Positions 51,817 to 61,670 are shown, counted from the stretch's first letter. The stretch is 64,000 nucleotides of DNA from Fructobacillus papyrifericola (GCF_018437235.1 NZ_JAAMFJ010000002.1:62001-126000); one strand, 5' to 3'. Translations and numbers: made by a program. Notes: generated by a model not told the origin, from the sequence alone.

Positions 51817-52131
51817 TTATTTAGTTGTAGTGGCATTCAACTGTGCCACTGCTTGTTCAATTACTGCTGATAGCTGTTCCTGTGAAAACTTACCTGCTAA
51901 CTTATTTGCCACGAGTCGTTGCGAAACAAAATCAATCGCTTGCTGCTTCTTCTGTGTGCCAGCTAGATCGCTCTTCTCAATCAAAGCAACGGCTTGGTCT
52001 GCCCAAGTGAGCAATAGTTGAACGTTTCCGTTCTTCGTCTTCGTTCGCAACCAGCGAATCAAGGCGTGCTCTGCCGGTGCAGCAATGGCCAAGAGAGTCA
52101 CTGACAACACCAATGTATCAGTTAAATTCAT
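51817..52131 (-). CDS. Phage holin, LL-H family
   Basis: The 104-aa protein has a short N-terminal hydrophobic helix (about 5-22) and a long amphipathic and charged C-terminus (WADQAVALIEKSDLAGTQKKQQAIDFV). This matches the LLH holin family (Lactobacillus phage LL-H type). It lies 12 bp before the endolysin. Confidence 0.85.
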   Translation of the reverse strand: MNLTDTLVLSVTLLAIAAPAEHALIRWLRTKTKNGNVQLLLTWADQAVALIEKSDLAGTQKKQQAIDFVSQRLVANKLAGKFSQEQLSAVIEQAVAQLNATTTK

Positions 52132-52157
52132 TTTTATTCCTCCAATAAAAAAGACGA

Positions 52158-52451
52158 CTAATTAGCCGTCATCAATTCATCAATTTTGTTAGTCAAACTA
52201 CGGACTTCGATTCGCAACTCTCGATTTTCGTTCGTTAAGTTTTCGTTGTCTGTCCGTAACTTTTTGATTTCCGTGTTAAGATCGCTAACCTGTAACGAAA
52301 GGTCTTTCACTAAGTCACTTTGAGCTTTAAACATCAGGCTCAACGTGTCATCATGTTTTTGTGTTGTGTCCTCACGTTTCCCTCGCCAAGCAAAAAAGGC
52401 GGTGGCAATTGTCCCAATCACAGCAAAAAAAGCACCTAGATTTTCAAACAT
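52158..52451 (-). CDS. Small TM + coiled-coil phage protein
   Basis: The 97-aa protein from ATG 52451 has an N-terminal TM (about 4-22) and a long coiled coil (about 35-97; heptads LSLQVSDLNTEIKKLRTDN...). Hemolysin XhlA-like or spanin-like roles are possible. GGAGG lies 5 nt before the ATG. Confidence 0.65.
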   Translation of the reverse strand: MFENLGAFFAVIGTIATAFFAWRGKREDTTQKHDDTLSLMFKAQSDLVKDLSLQVSDLNTEIKKLRTDNENLTNENRELRIEVRSLTNKIDELMTAN

Positions 52452-52845
52452 GCTCACCTCCCTTCAACTTATAACGTGGTTCGTCCCATGCACTAAGAAA
52501 CACGTTTAGTGTGATAATTCCAAAGATAAATGGAACAATCGTGACATTGTTTGTCACATAATCGTTAATAGCATAGCTAAACGTCAGGGCTGTCCACATA
52601 CCACCAGATAAAGCAATCAATACTAACCGAATGCGATACCAATAGAAGTCCCAAAGAGAGTTAACTAGTAGCACTACTCCAACTGTGATGTACAGCATTC
52701 CAAAAGGTGCATCATCTAGTAACCCTAGTGCGGGTGGCAACCGAATATCAAGTTGCTGGTAGTGCAACATAACCACAAGACCAACAACAATTTCCTCAAC
52801 CGCAATGGTTACCCACTGACGATTTTTCCAAAAATGTCGCTTCAT
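52444..52845 (-). CDS. Four-TM phage membrane protein
   Basis: The 133-aa protein has four hydrophobic helices and a charged C-terminus. It lies between XkdX and the coiled-coil protein in the lysis region; it may be a second holin or a membrane modulator. Start ATG 52845 with AAGGAGG. Confidence 0.6.
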   Translation of the reverse strand: MKRHFWKNRQWVTIAVEEIVVGLVVMLHYQQLDIRLPPALGLLDDAPFGMLYITVGVVLLVNSLWDFYWYRIRLVLIALSGGMWTALTFSYAINDYVTNNVTIVPFIFGIITLNVFLSAWDEPRYKLKGGEHV

Positions 52846-52854
52846 TTAACCTCC

Positions 52855-52986
52855 TTAAAACGAATACAAAGTACCAGTGATTTGCTGGTATTGGTCCGCT
52901 GTGATAACCTCTCCGATTACCCAATTCTTAAGACTATCGTTGCTTTCTAGTCCCATCTCATACCAATTTTTTAAAACGTCAAACAT
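52855..52986 (-). CDS. XkdX-family phage protein
   Basis: The 43-aa protein (MFDVLKNWYEMGLES...ITADQYQQITG) fits the XkdX family, a small tail/baseplate-linked protein of many Gram-positive phages. ATG 52986 overlaps the stop of the preceding gene (TGATG). It is too short for routine ORF calls. Confidence 0.75.
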   Translation of the reverse strand: MFDVLKNWYEMGLESNDSLKNWVIGEVITADQYQQITGTLYSF

Positions 52987-53300
52987 CACTTAGCCTCCCT
53001 TTCAAGAGCCGATACTCGTTGTGACAATGCAATATTTTGTTTCAAAAGCTGATTAGCAATCGTGTTTAATTGCTGTTGCTGTGGGTCTAACTGTTGCTTT
53101 GCATTTGCCTTTTGTTCTGCCAAATAATCACCAATCGACTGACCTGTCCATGAGTTAGTGGATGGATTCCACTTAGGAAGTCCATAGAATCCAGTTGGTT
53201 CAATATCTGTTGTATTCTCCGGCTGTTCTTCAGCAAGAATAGCTCCCGGAATAAACTCGAACGTCTGTGGATCGTATTTGAAGTACCATTTCTTTTCCAT
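52986..53300 (-). CDS. Phage baseplate/fibre accessory protein
   Basis: The ~104-aa protein (MEKKWYFKYDPQTFEF...) has a C-terminal coiled coil (NAKQQLDPQQQQLNTIANQ...). Its position between the receptor-binding proteins and XkdX suggests a fibre-assembly or small tail-tip role. ATG 53300 is chosen because of GGAGG spacing. Confidence 0.6.
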   Translation of the reverse strand: MEKKWYFKYDPQTFEFIPGAILAEEQPENTTDIEPTGFYGLPKWNPSTNSWTGQSIGDYLAEQKANAKQQLDPQQQQLNTIANQLLKQNIALSQRVSALEREAK

Positions 53301-53312
53301 CGTCATTCCTCC

Positions 53313-53753
53313 TTATTCTGGCCACGAATCATTAGTTGGATAATTAATTGCATGCTGTACATCGCCACCAAAATTGTTAGAACCACGGCGATACATTGTG
53401 CCGTCTGGATTAAATCCAACCTTAGCGTAACCGTTATTATCACTCAAATCAGTGATGAATGGCGTAACAGGCCTAAATCCAAACGGAATAGGATTGACAC
53501 CATCAGCATTCCAATCGTTCCCTGGCAGTGTTCCTTCGAAATACAAGACTACTTCGTTTAAAATACGAGTAGCCGTTACTTGCATATTCCCCATCATGAA
53601 CCTTGACCTAACAACCTTTTGAGCCCCTAAACTAACATTACCGTTAACAGTCAATTCATTAACCGTCACATCACGCTTAGGGTCTGATAATTCGTTGAAG
53701 TTGCCATTAATTGCATCTGGGGCGTTATCCATGCCCTTAAAAATCTTCTCCAT
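53313..53753 (-). CDS. Phage tail fibre / receptor-binding-type protein
   Basis: The 146-aa protein has a short N-terminal part and a beta-rich domain (VNGNVSLGAQKVVRSRF, PFGFRPVTPFITDLS, GTMYRRGSN). Small proteins with such beta-strand repeats at this site often bind host glycans. Confidence 0.6.
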   Translation of the reverse strand: MEKIFKGMDNAPDAINGNFNELSDPKRDVTVNELTVNGNVSLGAQKVVRSRFMMGNMQVTATRILNEVVLYFEGTLPGNDWNADGVNPIPFGFRPVTPFITDLSDNNGYAKVGFNPDGTMYRRGSNNFGGDVQHAINYPTNDSWPE

Positions 53754-53763
53754 GATTTCTCCT

Positions 53764-54498
53764 TTATTCTAATTTGAACTTCAAAGACTTAATGCCTTCT
53801 ACTAGATACCAGCTACTGCCGTGTTGTTCGATTGTTCCGTCCATCTTGTAATCAAGAGGAAGAACAACCTTGACAGTATTAACGTCTGAATAGACAACAT
53901 TGCTGGCAACCGATACTGGATTAGTTCCACCAAATAGGCCTTGCGGTTCTGTTCCGAAACCATTAGGCGCTGTTCCGATTGCCCATTCATAGCTGAATAC
54001 AGACACTGTTGGCATTCGATTTAAATTGTGCTTAATTGTCACTTCAAACCCTTGCGGAACGTACTTGGCCAGCAAAGTTTCAATGTTTTCAAATCGCTTA
54101 TCCAAGACATCAAACTGGCCGTATGTCTGGCTGTTGCGAGCATCAATTACCTCACTATCTTTGGTGGCGCCACTTAACACCCCAGTAAATCGACCCTCCA
54201 AGTCAGTCTGCCTTTTTTCAACCTGTGACTGACGACTGGAGTTGTTATCGATTAATTCTTTGTTGCTGTTCCATTTGGTACTTAACCACTCAACAAAAAG
54301 AGCCAATGCCTCTCGGACATCGACTCCCCACTGCTTTTCACGCAGCCATTTCGCTAGTGTCTGACTATTCTTATCAACTACACCATTCTTAATGTCATTT
54401 GTGAACTCGTTTTCACTTGGAATATGAGTTGAGTCACGGTACTGATCACCATTACCAGCTTGTGGAGTAATATCCACAAAGCCATTATCATTTGCCAT
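53764..54498 (-). CDS. Phage baseplate protein (BppU-like)
   Basis: The 244-aa protein has an N-terminal section, a coiled coil (about 85-110) and a C-terminal beta domain. It resembles baseplate upper or fibre proteins of lactococcal/LAB siphophages. Function in host recognition is inferred from position. Confidence 0.55.
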   Translation of the reverse strand: MANDNGFVDITPQAGNGDQYRDSTHIPSENEFTNDIKNGVVDKNSQTLAKWLREKQWGVDVREALALFVEWLSTKWNSNKELIDNNSSRQSQVEKRQTDLEGRFTGVLSGATKDSEVIDARNSQTYGQFDVLDKRFENIETLLAKYVPQGFEVTIKHNLNRMPTVSVFSYEWAIGTAPNGFGTEPQGLFGGTNPVSVASNVVYSDVNTVKVVLPLDYKMDGTIEQHGSSWYLVEGIKSLKFKLE

Positions 54499-54501
54499 TT
54501 A

Positions 54502-56418
54502 CTACTCCTTTCTTAAATACTGATTTTTGAATCTATCAGAGTAATTTTTACTCATATCAACGTTTCCATTAATACCGCTAACTGAACCGGAACTGGTGTA
54601 TTGCCACAAGTCATAAGCATGGTCTGGTGGCGTAGAACGATAGGCTGGAATCATAATGGCCCCAGCACGGCCAACGTTCAAATTGAATGAATTATACAGT
54701 TGATTTGCAATGTACAGGACAATCTTACTGTCTGGTACACCTAAACTGTTCAATTTATTCATATAGGCCTCAACAATGCCTCGCATGTCATTACCTGTGG
54801 TTTCTTCCACATCAATCATGTAAAAGCGAGGTTGCTTACCATTGCCTGCTTGCTGTGTCCTCGTATAGAGCGCCTGTGCCTCGTTTTCAGCACTAGCTGT
54901 ATCACTAGCAGTCATGTATGAATAAACGGCGTAATTAGCGCCTATATTGCCTAATTCTGATAGGTTTCGTTGATACTTCAAGTCTTCACGATTAGCACCA
55001 TACTGGACTCTTACAATGGCCAATGCTAGTCCAGCACTATTGACCTTATTCCAGTCAATATCACCCTGGAACTCGGATACATCAATAATTACACCACCAT
55101 AGTATTGTGACTGTTGACCTTCTAATTCCTTCAGTCTTGCTTGCAAATCAGCAATCTCTTTATCCTGCTCAGGAATACGATTAGTCACGTCTAACAGTTC
55201 TTTGATTCGATTTTTTAAATCATTAGCCGTCTGTTGGGCGTTCTGCCTTTGCTGCTCGGCATACTGCATGGCCGCCTGATAATCTAGTTGATATTGTGAC
55301 AATGTCCGGTTCTTCGTACCGATAGTCAATGACATCTTGTGTGGTTGTGTGATATCCATCTTCTTAGCGACTACCTGCAAGTCTTCTACCAATCCTAAGA
55401 ATTGGTCGTGGATTGGGTAAAAGTTACCCATTTCAAACGACTTATACGTTGGGTCTAACAATGAAATGTCAACTACATCGACTGACCATGTTAGCAAGCC
55501 AACTCGTTGATTTTTCAGGTACTCTTGCCCTTTACTCATCAAAATACTAGGCACCTTCACGTTGTTCCACTCCACTGCTTTTTGAATAATCCCAAAGCGG
55601 TTAATCAAGGCCGTGTCATCTAAGTAACGAATACCATTATTGACGGTCTCAATCGTGGTCTTTGGTTGTGCAGCAGCCGTATCATCACTGGACTGTTCTG
55701 TCTGTCCTTGTTCAATCGACGACCCAATCGGCACTAATCGAGTGATAATGTCTCGGACATCGTAATCACGCTTGGCACTCTTGAGGTTCTTACCCAGCTT
55801 GATTGGTGTATCGATATGTTCGCCAACACTGGCTAAATACTCCAACACCAGTTGTCCATTTCCGTCACGATACCAAATTAAAAAGCCGCCTAAGCGACTG
55901 ACCAACTTGTCTTTGATGGTGTCAAAGGTGTCTTGAGCATCATCCGTGTAACGATAGACATTGTCCGTACTATTAACGACGGTCACTCGCCCCAATTCAA
56001 AACGCTTGTGCGGTTCAACTTGCCGATTGTGTTCATCCACAATCATCTGCAGAAAGTCTCGAATACTCGTGTTTTGAACCTTGCGATACACTTGCGTGCT
56101 ATCGTGCAAATAGGCTAAGCAGTCCTCACACTGTAACATTTGGGTATGGCTACCACTAAAGGCCCCATCAATCTTAACCACACGGCCGTCAAAGACGACC
56201 TTACCTGTGTTAGTGTCAATCACCCTAACAAGGTTCGCAATGGCTTCTGACTGACGATAGAGGCTGTTTTGCATTGTAATTGTAAAGGAGGCTGTTGATA
56301 CACCATTGAATTGCATATCCAACTCACCAGAAATCGCCTTATTGCCATAATTACGCGGCTCATGCAGCACCTCGCCGACCTGATCACTGGCATTCTTGTA
56401 AACAATTACTCGATACAT
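54502..56418 (-). CDS. Tail-associated protein (Tal-like) with GH25 lysozyme domain
   Basis: The 638-aa protein is a two-part enzyme: an N-terminal prophage tail/endopeptidase-like region (about 1-380), a coiled-coil segment (about 385-435; ELLDVTNRIPEQDKEIADLQ), and a C-terminal GH25 muramidase (DVSEFQGDIDW and FYMIDVEE, with Asp and Glu catalytic). Such Tal proteins drill through cell wall at infection. It starts where Dit ends (56418). Confidence 0.85.
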   Translation of the reverse strand: MYRVIVYKNASDQVGEVLHEPRNYGNKAISGELDMQFNGVSTASFTITMQNSLYRQSEAIANLVRVIDTNTGKVVFDGRVVKIDGAFSGSHTQMLQCEDCLAYLHDSTQVYRKVQNTSIRDFLQMIVDEHNRQVEPHKRFELGRVTVVNSTDNVYRYTDDAQDTFDTIKDKLVSRLGGFLIWYRDGNGQLVLEYLASVGEHIDTPIKLGKNLKSAKRDYDVRDIITRLVPIGSSIEQGQTEQSSDDTAAAQPKTTIETVNNGIRYLDDTALINRFGIIQKAVEWNNVKVPSILMSKGQEYLKNQRVGLLTWSVDVVDISLLDPTYKSFEMGNFYPIHDQFLGLVEDLQVVAKKMDITQPHKMSLTIGTKNRTLSQYQLDYQAAMQYAEQQRQNAQQTANDLKNRIKELLDVTNRIPEQDKEIADLQARLKELEGQQSQYYGGVIIDVSEFQGDIDWNKVNSAGLALAIVRVQYGANREDLKYQRNLSELGNIGANYAVYSYMTASDTASAENEAQALYTRTQQAGNGKQPRFYMIDVEETTGNDMRGIVEAYMNKLNSLGVPDSKIVLYIANQLYNSFNLNVGRAGAIMIPAYRSTPPDHAYDLWQYTSSGSVSGINGNVDMSKNYSDRFKNQYLRKE

Positions 56419-57137
56419 TAGAGCAACACCTCACTTTGGATGACAAATCTAACTGTCGCATTTCCCTTGATGATCACATGATTATTACCACGTTCCAACG
56501 AGAACAGGTAGTCTTTGGCTTTATCAGGAGCAAATTGATAAGACTGGCCGTTTTTAATGACTTCAATGGCATCACTTGTCACGACTGTTGGACTGAGACT
56601 ATTCTCACCAATATTCATCAAATCAAGTTCACACTTACCCTCAATCTGGTATGAGAACGGTTGAATGAAGTCGTTATCAAAATCAAATGTGTCCCAGTCA
56701 TCATAGTTGTCGATGCTGCTATTATTCTTAATAGCGAATGGGTACAGGTCAAATTCAATGCTTAAGACTAACTTATTATTAGCTTGGTCATCATCAATTT
56801 TTACGCTCTTGGCCTTGCCAACCCAGTAATACCCTTTATCGTGACTATCGTACAAACGCTGGTCAAACGGTGTCATAATCAACCGCTTTACTTTGTTTTC
56901 GACTAGCTTACGTTCAAAATAAGACACGTTTGGCATTGTAAATTGATAAGTGATAGACCGCTGATCATAAAAGCGCTCACCAGTGATATTGGAGAAATCA
57001 AGAATACCATTGGCATAACTCAAGTTCTCGGTAACAGTCTTCTCAGAAGGGGTGGGAGCTTCCCGCTCGACCAAATAAAACCCTTCTTCTTTAGAGTCAA
57101 ACTGACCAAATTGTATTTTTTCGACAATCTCTATCAT
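56418..57137 (-). CDS. Distal tail protein (Dit)
   Basis: The 239-aa protein has the classic Dit N-terminus (SISYQFTMPNVSYFERKLVENKVKR region) and sits between the tape measure and Tal genes. It forms the hub ring at the tail tip. It overlaps the next gene by one base. Confidence 0.85.
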   Translation of the reverse strand: MIEIVEKIQFGQFDSKEEGFYLVEREAPTPSEKTVTENLSYANGILDFSNITGERFYDQRSITYQFTMPNVSYFERKLVENKVKRLIMTPFDQRLYDSHDKGYYWVGKAKSVKIDDDQANNKLVLSIEFDLYPFAIKNNSSIDNYDDWDTFDFDNDFIQPFSYQIEGKCELDLMNIGENSLSPTVVTSDAIEVIKNGQSYQFAPDKAKDYLFSLERGNNHVIIKGNATVRFVIQSEVLL

Positions 57138-59884
57138 AGCTGGTTACGCCTCCTATCAGTCATGATGTCACCCAACGCTCCATCATATCCATTAGCCGTA
57201 GCTCCAATCATTTGGTTACCATTAATCGTGATGATTTGACCCTCACGAATGGCCTTAACTACCTCTCGCAACAGTCCATTGGTTGAATTATTAGCAGTCA
57301 CTTCAATCTGGCTAACATTACGGCTTGTCTGCGTTGCATTAGCGTTTAGCTGTCCGCTGAAGTTGCTCTCCAAGTCATCAGCCATACCTGACAAATTAGA
57401 TTTAACAGTCTTATATCCATTCATAATACCGTTATTCAACCCGTCCATGATAGCGTTACCAGCAGGAGTCAAAAGCACCTTATCGTATGAATAGGGTCCC
57501 TTCAATTTAGGAATAGCTTTGGTGATATCCTCAAAGATTTTCTTACCAGTATTCCAGGCACTCTTTACACCATCAATCAAACCATCAATAATTGCTTTAC
57601 CACTATGAAACAATGACGAAGGCTTAATGCCATTAGCAATTTCATTAACAAATCCAGAACCTAATCCACCGCCTCGAGAGTATCCACTCTTGAATCCATC
57701 AATCACGTTATCAACTAATGTCGTTCCTGATGCCAATAATCGACCAGCAGCATATCCAATTTCAAACGCTAATCGTTCTACAAATGAAATTGCTGTATCA
57801 GTTAATTTATGAAGATTATCAGTAATACCATGCAATACCTTATCCAGAAGATCTAATCCTGAATCAACTAACCGTAATGCATTATCTGCAAGAGAATTCA
57901 TCAATGTAATCACTAAATTAGTAGCAGCATCAATAACTCTTCCTAAATTATTTGAAATGGCGTTAATCATATTAACAATCATGTCAGTGAATGCTTCTAC
58001 GATTAATGGTGCATTTGCACCAATCGTGTTAAATACTTGAATTAACATGTCAATGAACTTTTGGACAATAATAGGTACATTGTCTTCAATTGTTGCGATG
58101 AAAGTGAGAATCATTAATGCAAATCCTTCACCGATTGATTGTAGAAGTATCTTAGCGTTCTCACCAGCTTGGTTAGCATTATTTAATATTTCAATTAATC
58201 TTGAAATGGCATCAATAACCATTGTTATTCCAGCTGAAGCAATAAAGATAGCACCACCTATCGACACAAATAGTAACGATAGCGCGGCCAACCCAACTGA
58301 AGAGGCATCTAATACTGGACCAAACACACCAAGAGTAGCAATTATTCCAGCTATTGCCAGTCCAAATACACCGACAACTAACGCACCAGAACTTCCTGTT
58401 TTAGCAAGTCCTGTTAAGGCGAACGCCAGTACTGCCAAACCAGCAGTGATAATACCAATTCCCAGGGAAGCTTTTAGCAATGAATTGGACATTTTTGAAG
58501 TTCCTTTAGACGCTTTTTCAGCTCCCTGACCAAAGCTTTTAAACTTGTCCCCCAGGCTTGGTGCTTTTGTTATTCCTTCTAGCGCTTTTTTAAATTTGAT
58601 AAAACCCGCAATTAAGACAACTAACACGCCAGCTCCGGCTATGTTTTGCAGTACCGTCTTAAAGGTTTCCATTTTATCCTTATTCTTAGAAACTTCTTCA
58701 GCAAACTCTTTGATTTTTTTAGCGGTTTTATCAACCCAATCATGGAATGGCTGAACATTGTTATAAGCCGAAACGAAAGCAGTTCCTAACAAGAAAACAA
58801 ACGCAATTACTGGATGATTGGCTATTGCCATTAATGTTGATGAAACAGCATTAGTTGCTTTATTAAACGCCCAAACACCAGCAGAGGCACTCAAAAATCC
58901 GCTACCCATCGTCACAACTACGGGGCCAATATCCCGAATAATGGGACCCAGAGTATTGAATATGTCAACAATATAAGGAATTGAAGTTGAAATGATTTTA
59001 TTTATAGTTTTAAAACTATCATCAATAACAACACGAGCCTTCAAGAACAACTCGGCAATACCACCTTTTACACCGGCTTGTTTTACACCATTGTCCAAGG
59101 CAGTTATCATGTCAGCCAATCCACGCACAATAGACGTTTTCATGATTGTAAATGATGTTCCAATTCCACCAGTTGCCAATCTTGCTGTGTTTGCAAATCC
59201 ATCAACTCCACCATCCAACTGAATGAAACGATCATTCAACTCTTTCATTGTAATTTCGCCACTTTGCAGCTTATTATACAAATCATTCTTGGCTGATTCG
59301 CCAGTTAGGCCGAATGACTTAGCGACTTCTTGCAATGCATACGGCATTGTTTCAACCAATGTTCGCCATGATTGCATGTCAACCTTACCGGCAGCCAACA
59401 TTTGGCTATATTGCTGAACGCCACGGCTAGCGTCCGCTGCGCTAGCACCAGAAGCCAAGAATGCATCATTCAATGCGTTTGCAGTTTGAGCTCCGCCCTT
59501 TGCTGAACCGGTTAAAATAGCAAAACTCTGAGCACTCTTCGTAATGTCTTGCAGTGACGTTGGCAGACCATCAATACCTTTTTTCAAGAGCTGAATCGAC
59601 TCTTGAGTGTCTTGGGTAGAATAGCCCATTTGTTTCATCACTTTGGGATACGCATTCAACGTATCGAACCGTCCAACAGCACTAGATACGCTATCTTTAA
59701 CAACATCTAATCCCTTGCTAATAACCGTAAAAGCGCCAGCTCCCTTAGCAATGTCCATTAAGCTTGCAGTGAGCTTCTTGGGCTGTTCTGATGTTTCTTG
59801 TAGGCCACGCTTCACCTTATCTAATGGACCCGAAAACATATCTTTCAAGCTAAATGTAGCGTTGATTGAATAGCTATCTGCCAT
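57134..59884 (-). CDS. Phage tape measure protein
   Basis: The 916-aa protein has an N-terminal region with TMP repeat-like helices (ALNDAFLASGASAADASRGVQQYSQ about 130-165), a central hydrophobic segment (about 320-450) and a C-terminal helical tail. It sets tail length and helps DNA passage. By position it is the TMP; length gives an expected tail of roughly 130-140 nm. Confidence 0.92.
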   Translation of the reverse strand: MADSYSINATFSLKDMFSGPLDKVKRGLQETSEQPKKLTASLMDIAKGAGAFTVISKGLDVVKDSVSSAVGRFDTLNAYPKVMKQMGYSTQDTQESIQLLKKGIDGLPTSLQDITKSAQSFAILTGSAKGGAQTANALNDAFLASGASAADASRGVQQYSQMLAAGKVDMQSWRTLVETMPYALQEVAKSFGLTGESAKNDLYNKLQSGEITMKELNDRFIQLDGGVDGFANTARLATGGIGTSFTIMKTSIVRGLADMITALDNGVKQAGVKGGIAELFLKARVVIDDSFKTINKIISTSIPYIVDIFNTLGPIIRDIGPVVVTMGSGFLSASAGVWAFNKATNAVSSTLMAIANHPVIAFVFLLGTAFVSAYNNVQPFHDWVDKTAKKIKEFAEEVSKNKDKMETFKTVLQNIAGAGVLVVLIAGFIKFKKALEGITKAPSLGDKFKSFGQGAEKASKGTSKMSNSLLKASLGIGIITAGLAVLAFALTGLAKTGSSGALVVGVFGLAIAGIIATLGVFGPVLDASSVGLAALSLLFVSIGGAIFIASAGITMVIDAISRLIEILNNANQAGENAKILLQSIGEGFALMILTFIATIEDNVPIIVQKFIDMLIQVFNTIGANAPLIVEAFTDMIVNMINAISNNLGRVIDAATNLVITLMNSLADNALRLVDSGLDLLDKVLHGITDNLHKLTDTAISFVERLAFEIGYAAGRLLASGTTLVDNVIDGFKSGYSRGGGLGSGFVNEIANGIKPSSLFHSGKAIIDGLIDGVKSAWNTGKKIFEDITKAIPKLKGPYSYDKVLLTPAGNAIMDGLNNGIMNGYKTVKSNLSGMADDLESNFSGQLNANATQTSRNVSQIEVTANNSTNGLLREVVKAIREGQIITINGNQMIGATANGYDGALGDIMTDRRRNQL

Positions 59885-60216
59885 TAATTACCTCCTTTCT
59901 TTAATTCTTGTAGCGCTTCTTCACGGGCCCTTTTAGCACGATCAGACAGCTCTTTTAGATGACTAACCTTAGCTTCATCCTCGGCGATTTCACCCGTTAT
60001 TTTCTTACGTATTTTGGTGTAATTAACAATATCTGATGGCTTCTTAACAACATAGTTACCTTTCTCATCGGCACCCTGAACCATACGGCTTTCAAAAGCA
60101 AAGTTTGTCATCAACTCTTGCTGATCAATTGAACGCAAATCATGGGCTTGTTCCCTTAAATGAAGTTCATCCATGGTCATCATCTCAACTTGTTCCATGG
60201 TGGCGTTTGGCCACAC
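59884..60216 (-). CDS. Tail assembly chaperone, T part
   Basis: The 110-aa frame (GTG 60216) follows the G-like chaperone. The same frame stays open upstream into the G gene (LIRRGFYVWPNATMEQV), which suggests that the natural product is a G-T fusion by -1 frameshift near the A-rich GAGAAAAGC (about 60272-60280). It may not be made alone. Confidence 0.65.
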   Translation of the reverse strand: MWPNATMEQVEMMTMDELHLREQAHDLRSIDQQELMTNFAFESRMVQGADEKGNYVVKKPSDIVNYTKIRKKITGEIAEDEAKVSHLKELSDRAKRAREEALQELKKGGN

Positions 60217-60233
60217 ATAGAAGCCCCTACGAA

Positions 60234-60641
60234 TTAAGCTGGAGTATTTAACTCGGTTGTCTGGCTTTTCTCCGCCATTACCTCTTCCATCTTCTTGTCC
60301 ATGTTGTCGAACGTGTCCTTGATTGGCTTGATAATCTTGGATACCGTTGTCTTCGTAAGAGGACTTACTACTAATAAATTTTCAACTGCTTCAAATGCTT
60401 GTTCCAAGTCATCAGCGTTTTCGACATCAGATTGAACTGTTGCCTCATCCTTACCAGACATGGCAGACAATGCCTTAACCAAAGCGTATGGGTCGCCACC
60501 AACAATCCCCATAACAATGTTTCCCATTGATTCGATATTGTTTTCAAAATCATTCTTTACAATTCCAAACGCTGACAAGAACTTGAACGTAACTTTCAAG
60601 TCGTATTGGTTGCCGTTAATAGTAATAGTTGCTTGTGACAT
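60234..60641 (-). CDS. Tail assembly chaperone, G part
   Basis: The 135-aa protein starts MSQATITINGNQYDLKVTFK and is of the type found upstream of tape-measure genes. Its stop is at 60234. Loading of TMP is its usual role. A -1 frameshift gives the longer GT protein. Confidence 0.8.
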   Translation of the reverse strand: MSQATITINGNQYDLKVTFKFLSAFGIVKNDFENNIESMGNIVMGIVGGDPYALVKALSAMSGKDEATVQSDVENADDLEQAFEAVENLLVVSPLTKTTVSKIIKPIKDTFDNMDKKMEEVMAEKSQTTELNTPA

Positions 60642-60707
60642 AATAATTTCCTTTCATAGCAGCCGCCCCATAAGGTACTGTGCATTTATTGGCGACATTT
60701 AGTTAAT

Positions 60708-61274
60708 TTACTTAGATGGTGTAGTAGCTGATGAACTAGATGAAGAACCATAGTCAGGCGCTTCATCAATTGGAGCAACTTCTGTGGCGTTTTTAACCGT
60801 GTCACGGAAGAAGTTCTTAACTGTAGCCACATCAACGGCTGATACCGTAGCGAGACCCTTGACCAATTCACCAGAAATGGTCAAAGTAGTCTTGATTGTG
60901 GTATTGCTGTCAACTTCTGCTGGAACTTCCCAATCAGACAAGTACCCGACGCCATATTGCGCCACATACTTGCCATTTTGTGGATCTTGAGAAAAGTCAA
61001 TTTCCCATACTTCAACTTCCAGGCCCTTCTTTTGGGCATAAGCCAAAACTTGATTTGTCAAATCATCCGAAGCAATGGCCTCAATGTCGATAGTCGTTTC
61101 CAACGTTCCAGCAGAAACGATGTTGCCATCCTTAGTTGGCGTTGAATCATTTTTGCGACTATTCTTAATTGAATGAGTCGTTTGCAAGGCCAATCGTGTT
61201 GCATTCGCCTTATCCTTGTCCTGGAACAAGCGGAACATCAAGACCTTGTCTTTACCCTTAAGTGGTGTATTCAT
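60708..61274 (-). CDS. Phage major tail protein
   Basis: The 188-aa protein has the tail-tube pattern (KVLMFRLFQDKDK N-terminus, beta-rich core, SGELVKGL) and ends with a Ser-rich tail (SSSSSSATTPSK). It forms the tail tube of siphoviruses. Positioned before the chaperones. Confidence 0.88.
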   Translation of the reverse strand: MNTPLKGKDKVLMFRLFQDKDKANATRLALQTTHSIKNSRKNDSTPTKDGNIVSAGTLETTIDIEAIASDDLTNQVLAYAQKKGLEVEVWEIDFSQDPQNGKYVAQYGVGYLSDWEVPAEVDSNTTIKTTLTISGELVKGLATVSAVDVATVKNFFRDTVKNATEVAPIDEAPDYGSSSSSSATTPSK

Positions 61275-61289
61275 TCTTGTATCTCCTTC

Positions 61290-61670
61290 TTATAAATACT
61301 GAATATCAAGTTCCAAAACCCCGTGCCACAACGGAATGTCCGTTGATTGATCAGCAATCATTTGCTGACTGGTGTTGGTCACTTGATATTTGAAGTTATC
61401 TGTATGTTGATAATTGATAACTTTGGCTTGTAAATCATCCAAGATATCTAGCACTTCAGAACGGTGATTGAACTCCGCATACACATCGATTTGAATATGT
61501 GTTGTCCCTAACGTCCGCCCTTTAGTTGGAATATCTGCATTTTGCTGATTACCGACAAAAACAAAAGGATATGACTGGCTTTCGTCTGGTAAATAGTCGA
61601 AAGTGTCATACCCTTGTTTTTTAGACAGTTCTATTACTGTCTGAAATATTTCGTTGTACGGGTTGCTCAT
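61290..61670 (-). CDS. Phage tail completion / terminator protein
   Basis: The 126-aa protein (NEIFQTVIELSKKQGY...VFVGNQQ...) matches the tail-completion (DUF806/gpU-like) family. It overlaps the next gene by 4 bp. It closes the tail end facing the head. Confidence 0.75.
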   Translation of the reverse strand: MSNPYNEIFQTVIELSKKQGYDTFDYLPDESQSYPFVFVGNQQNADIPTKGRTLGTTHIQIDVYAEFNHRSEVLDILDDLQAKVINYQHTDNFKYQVTNTSQQMIADQSTDIPLWHGVLELDIQYL

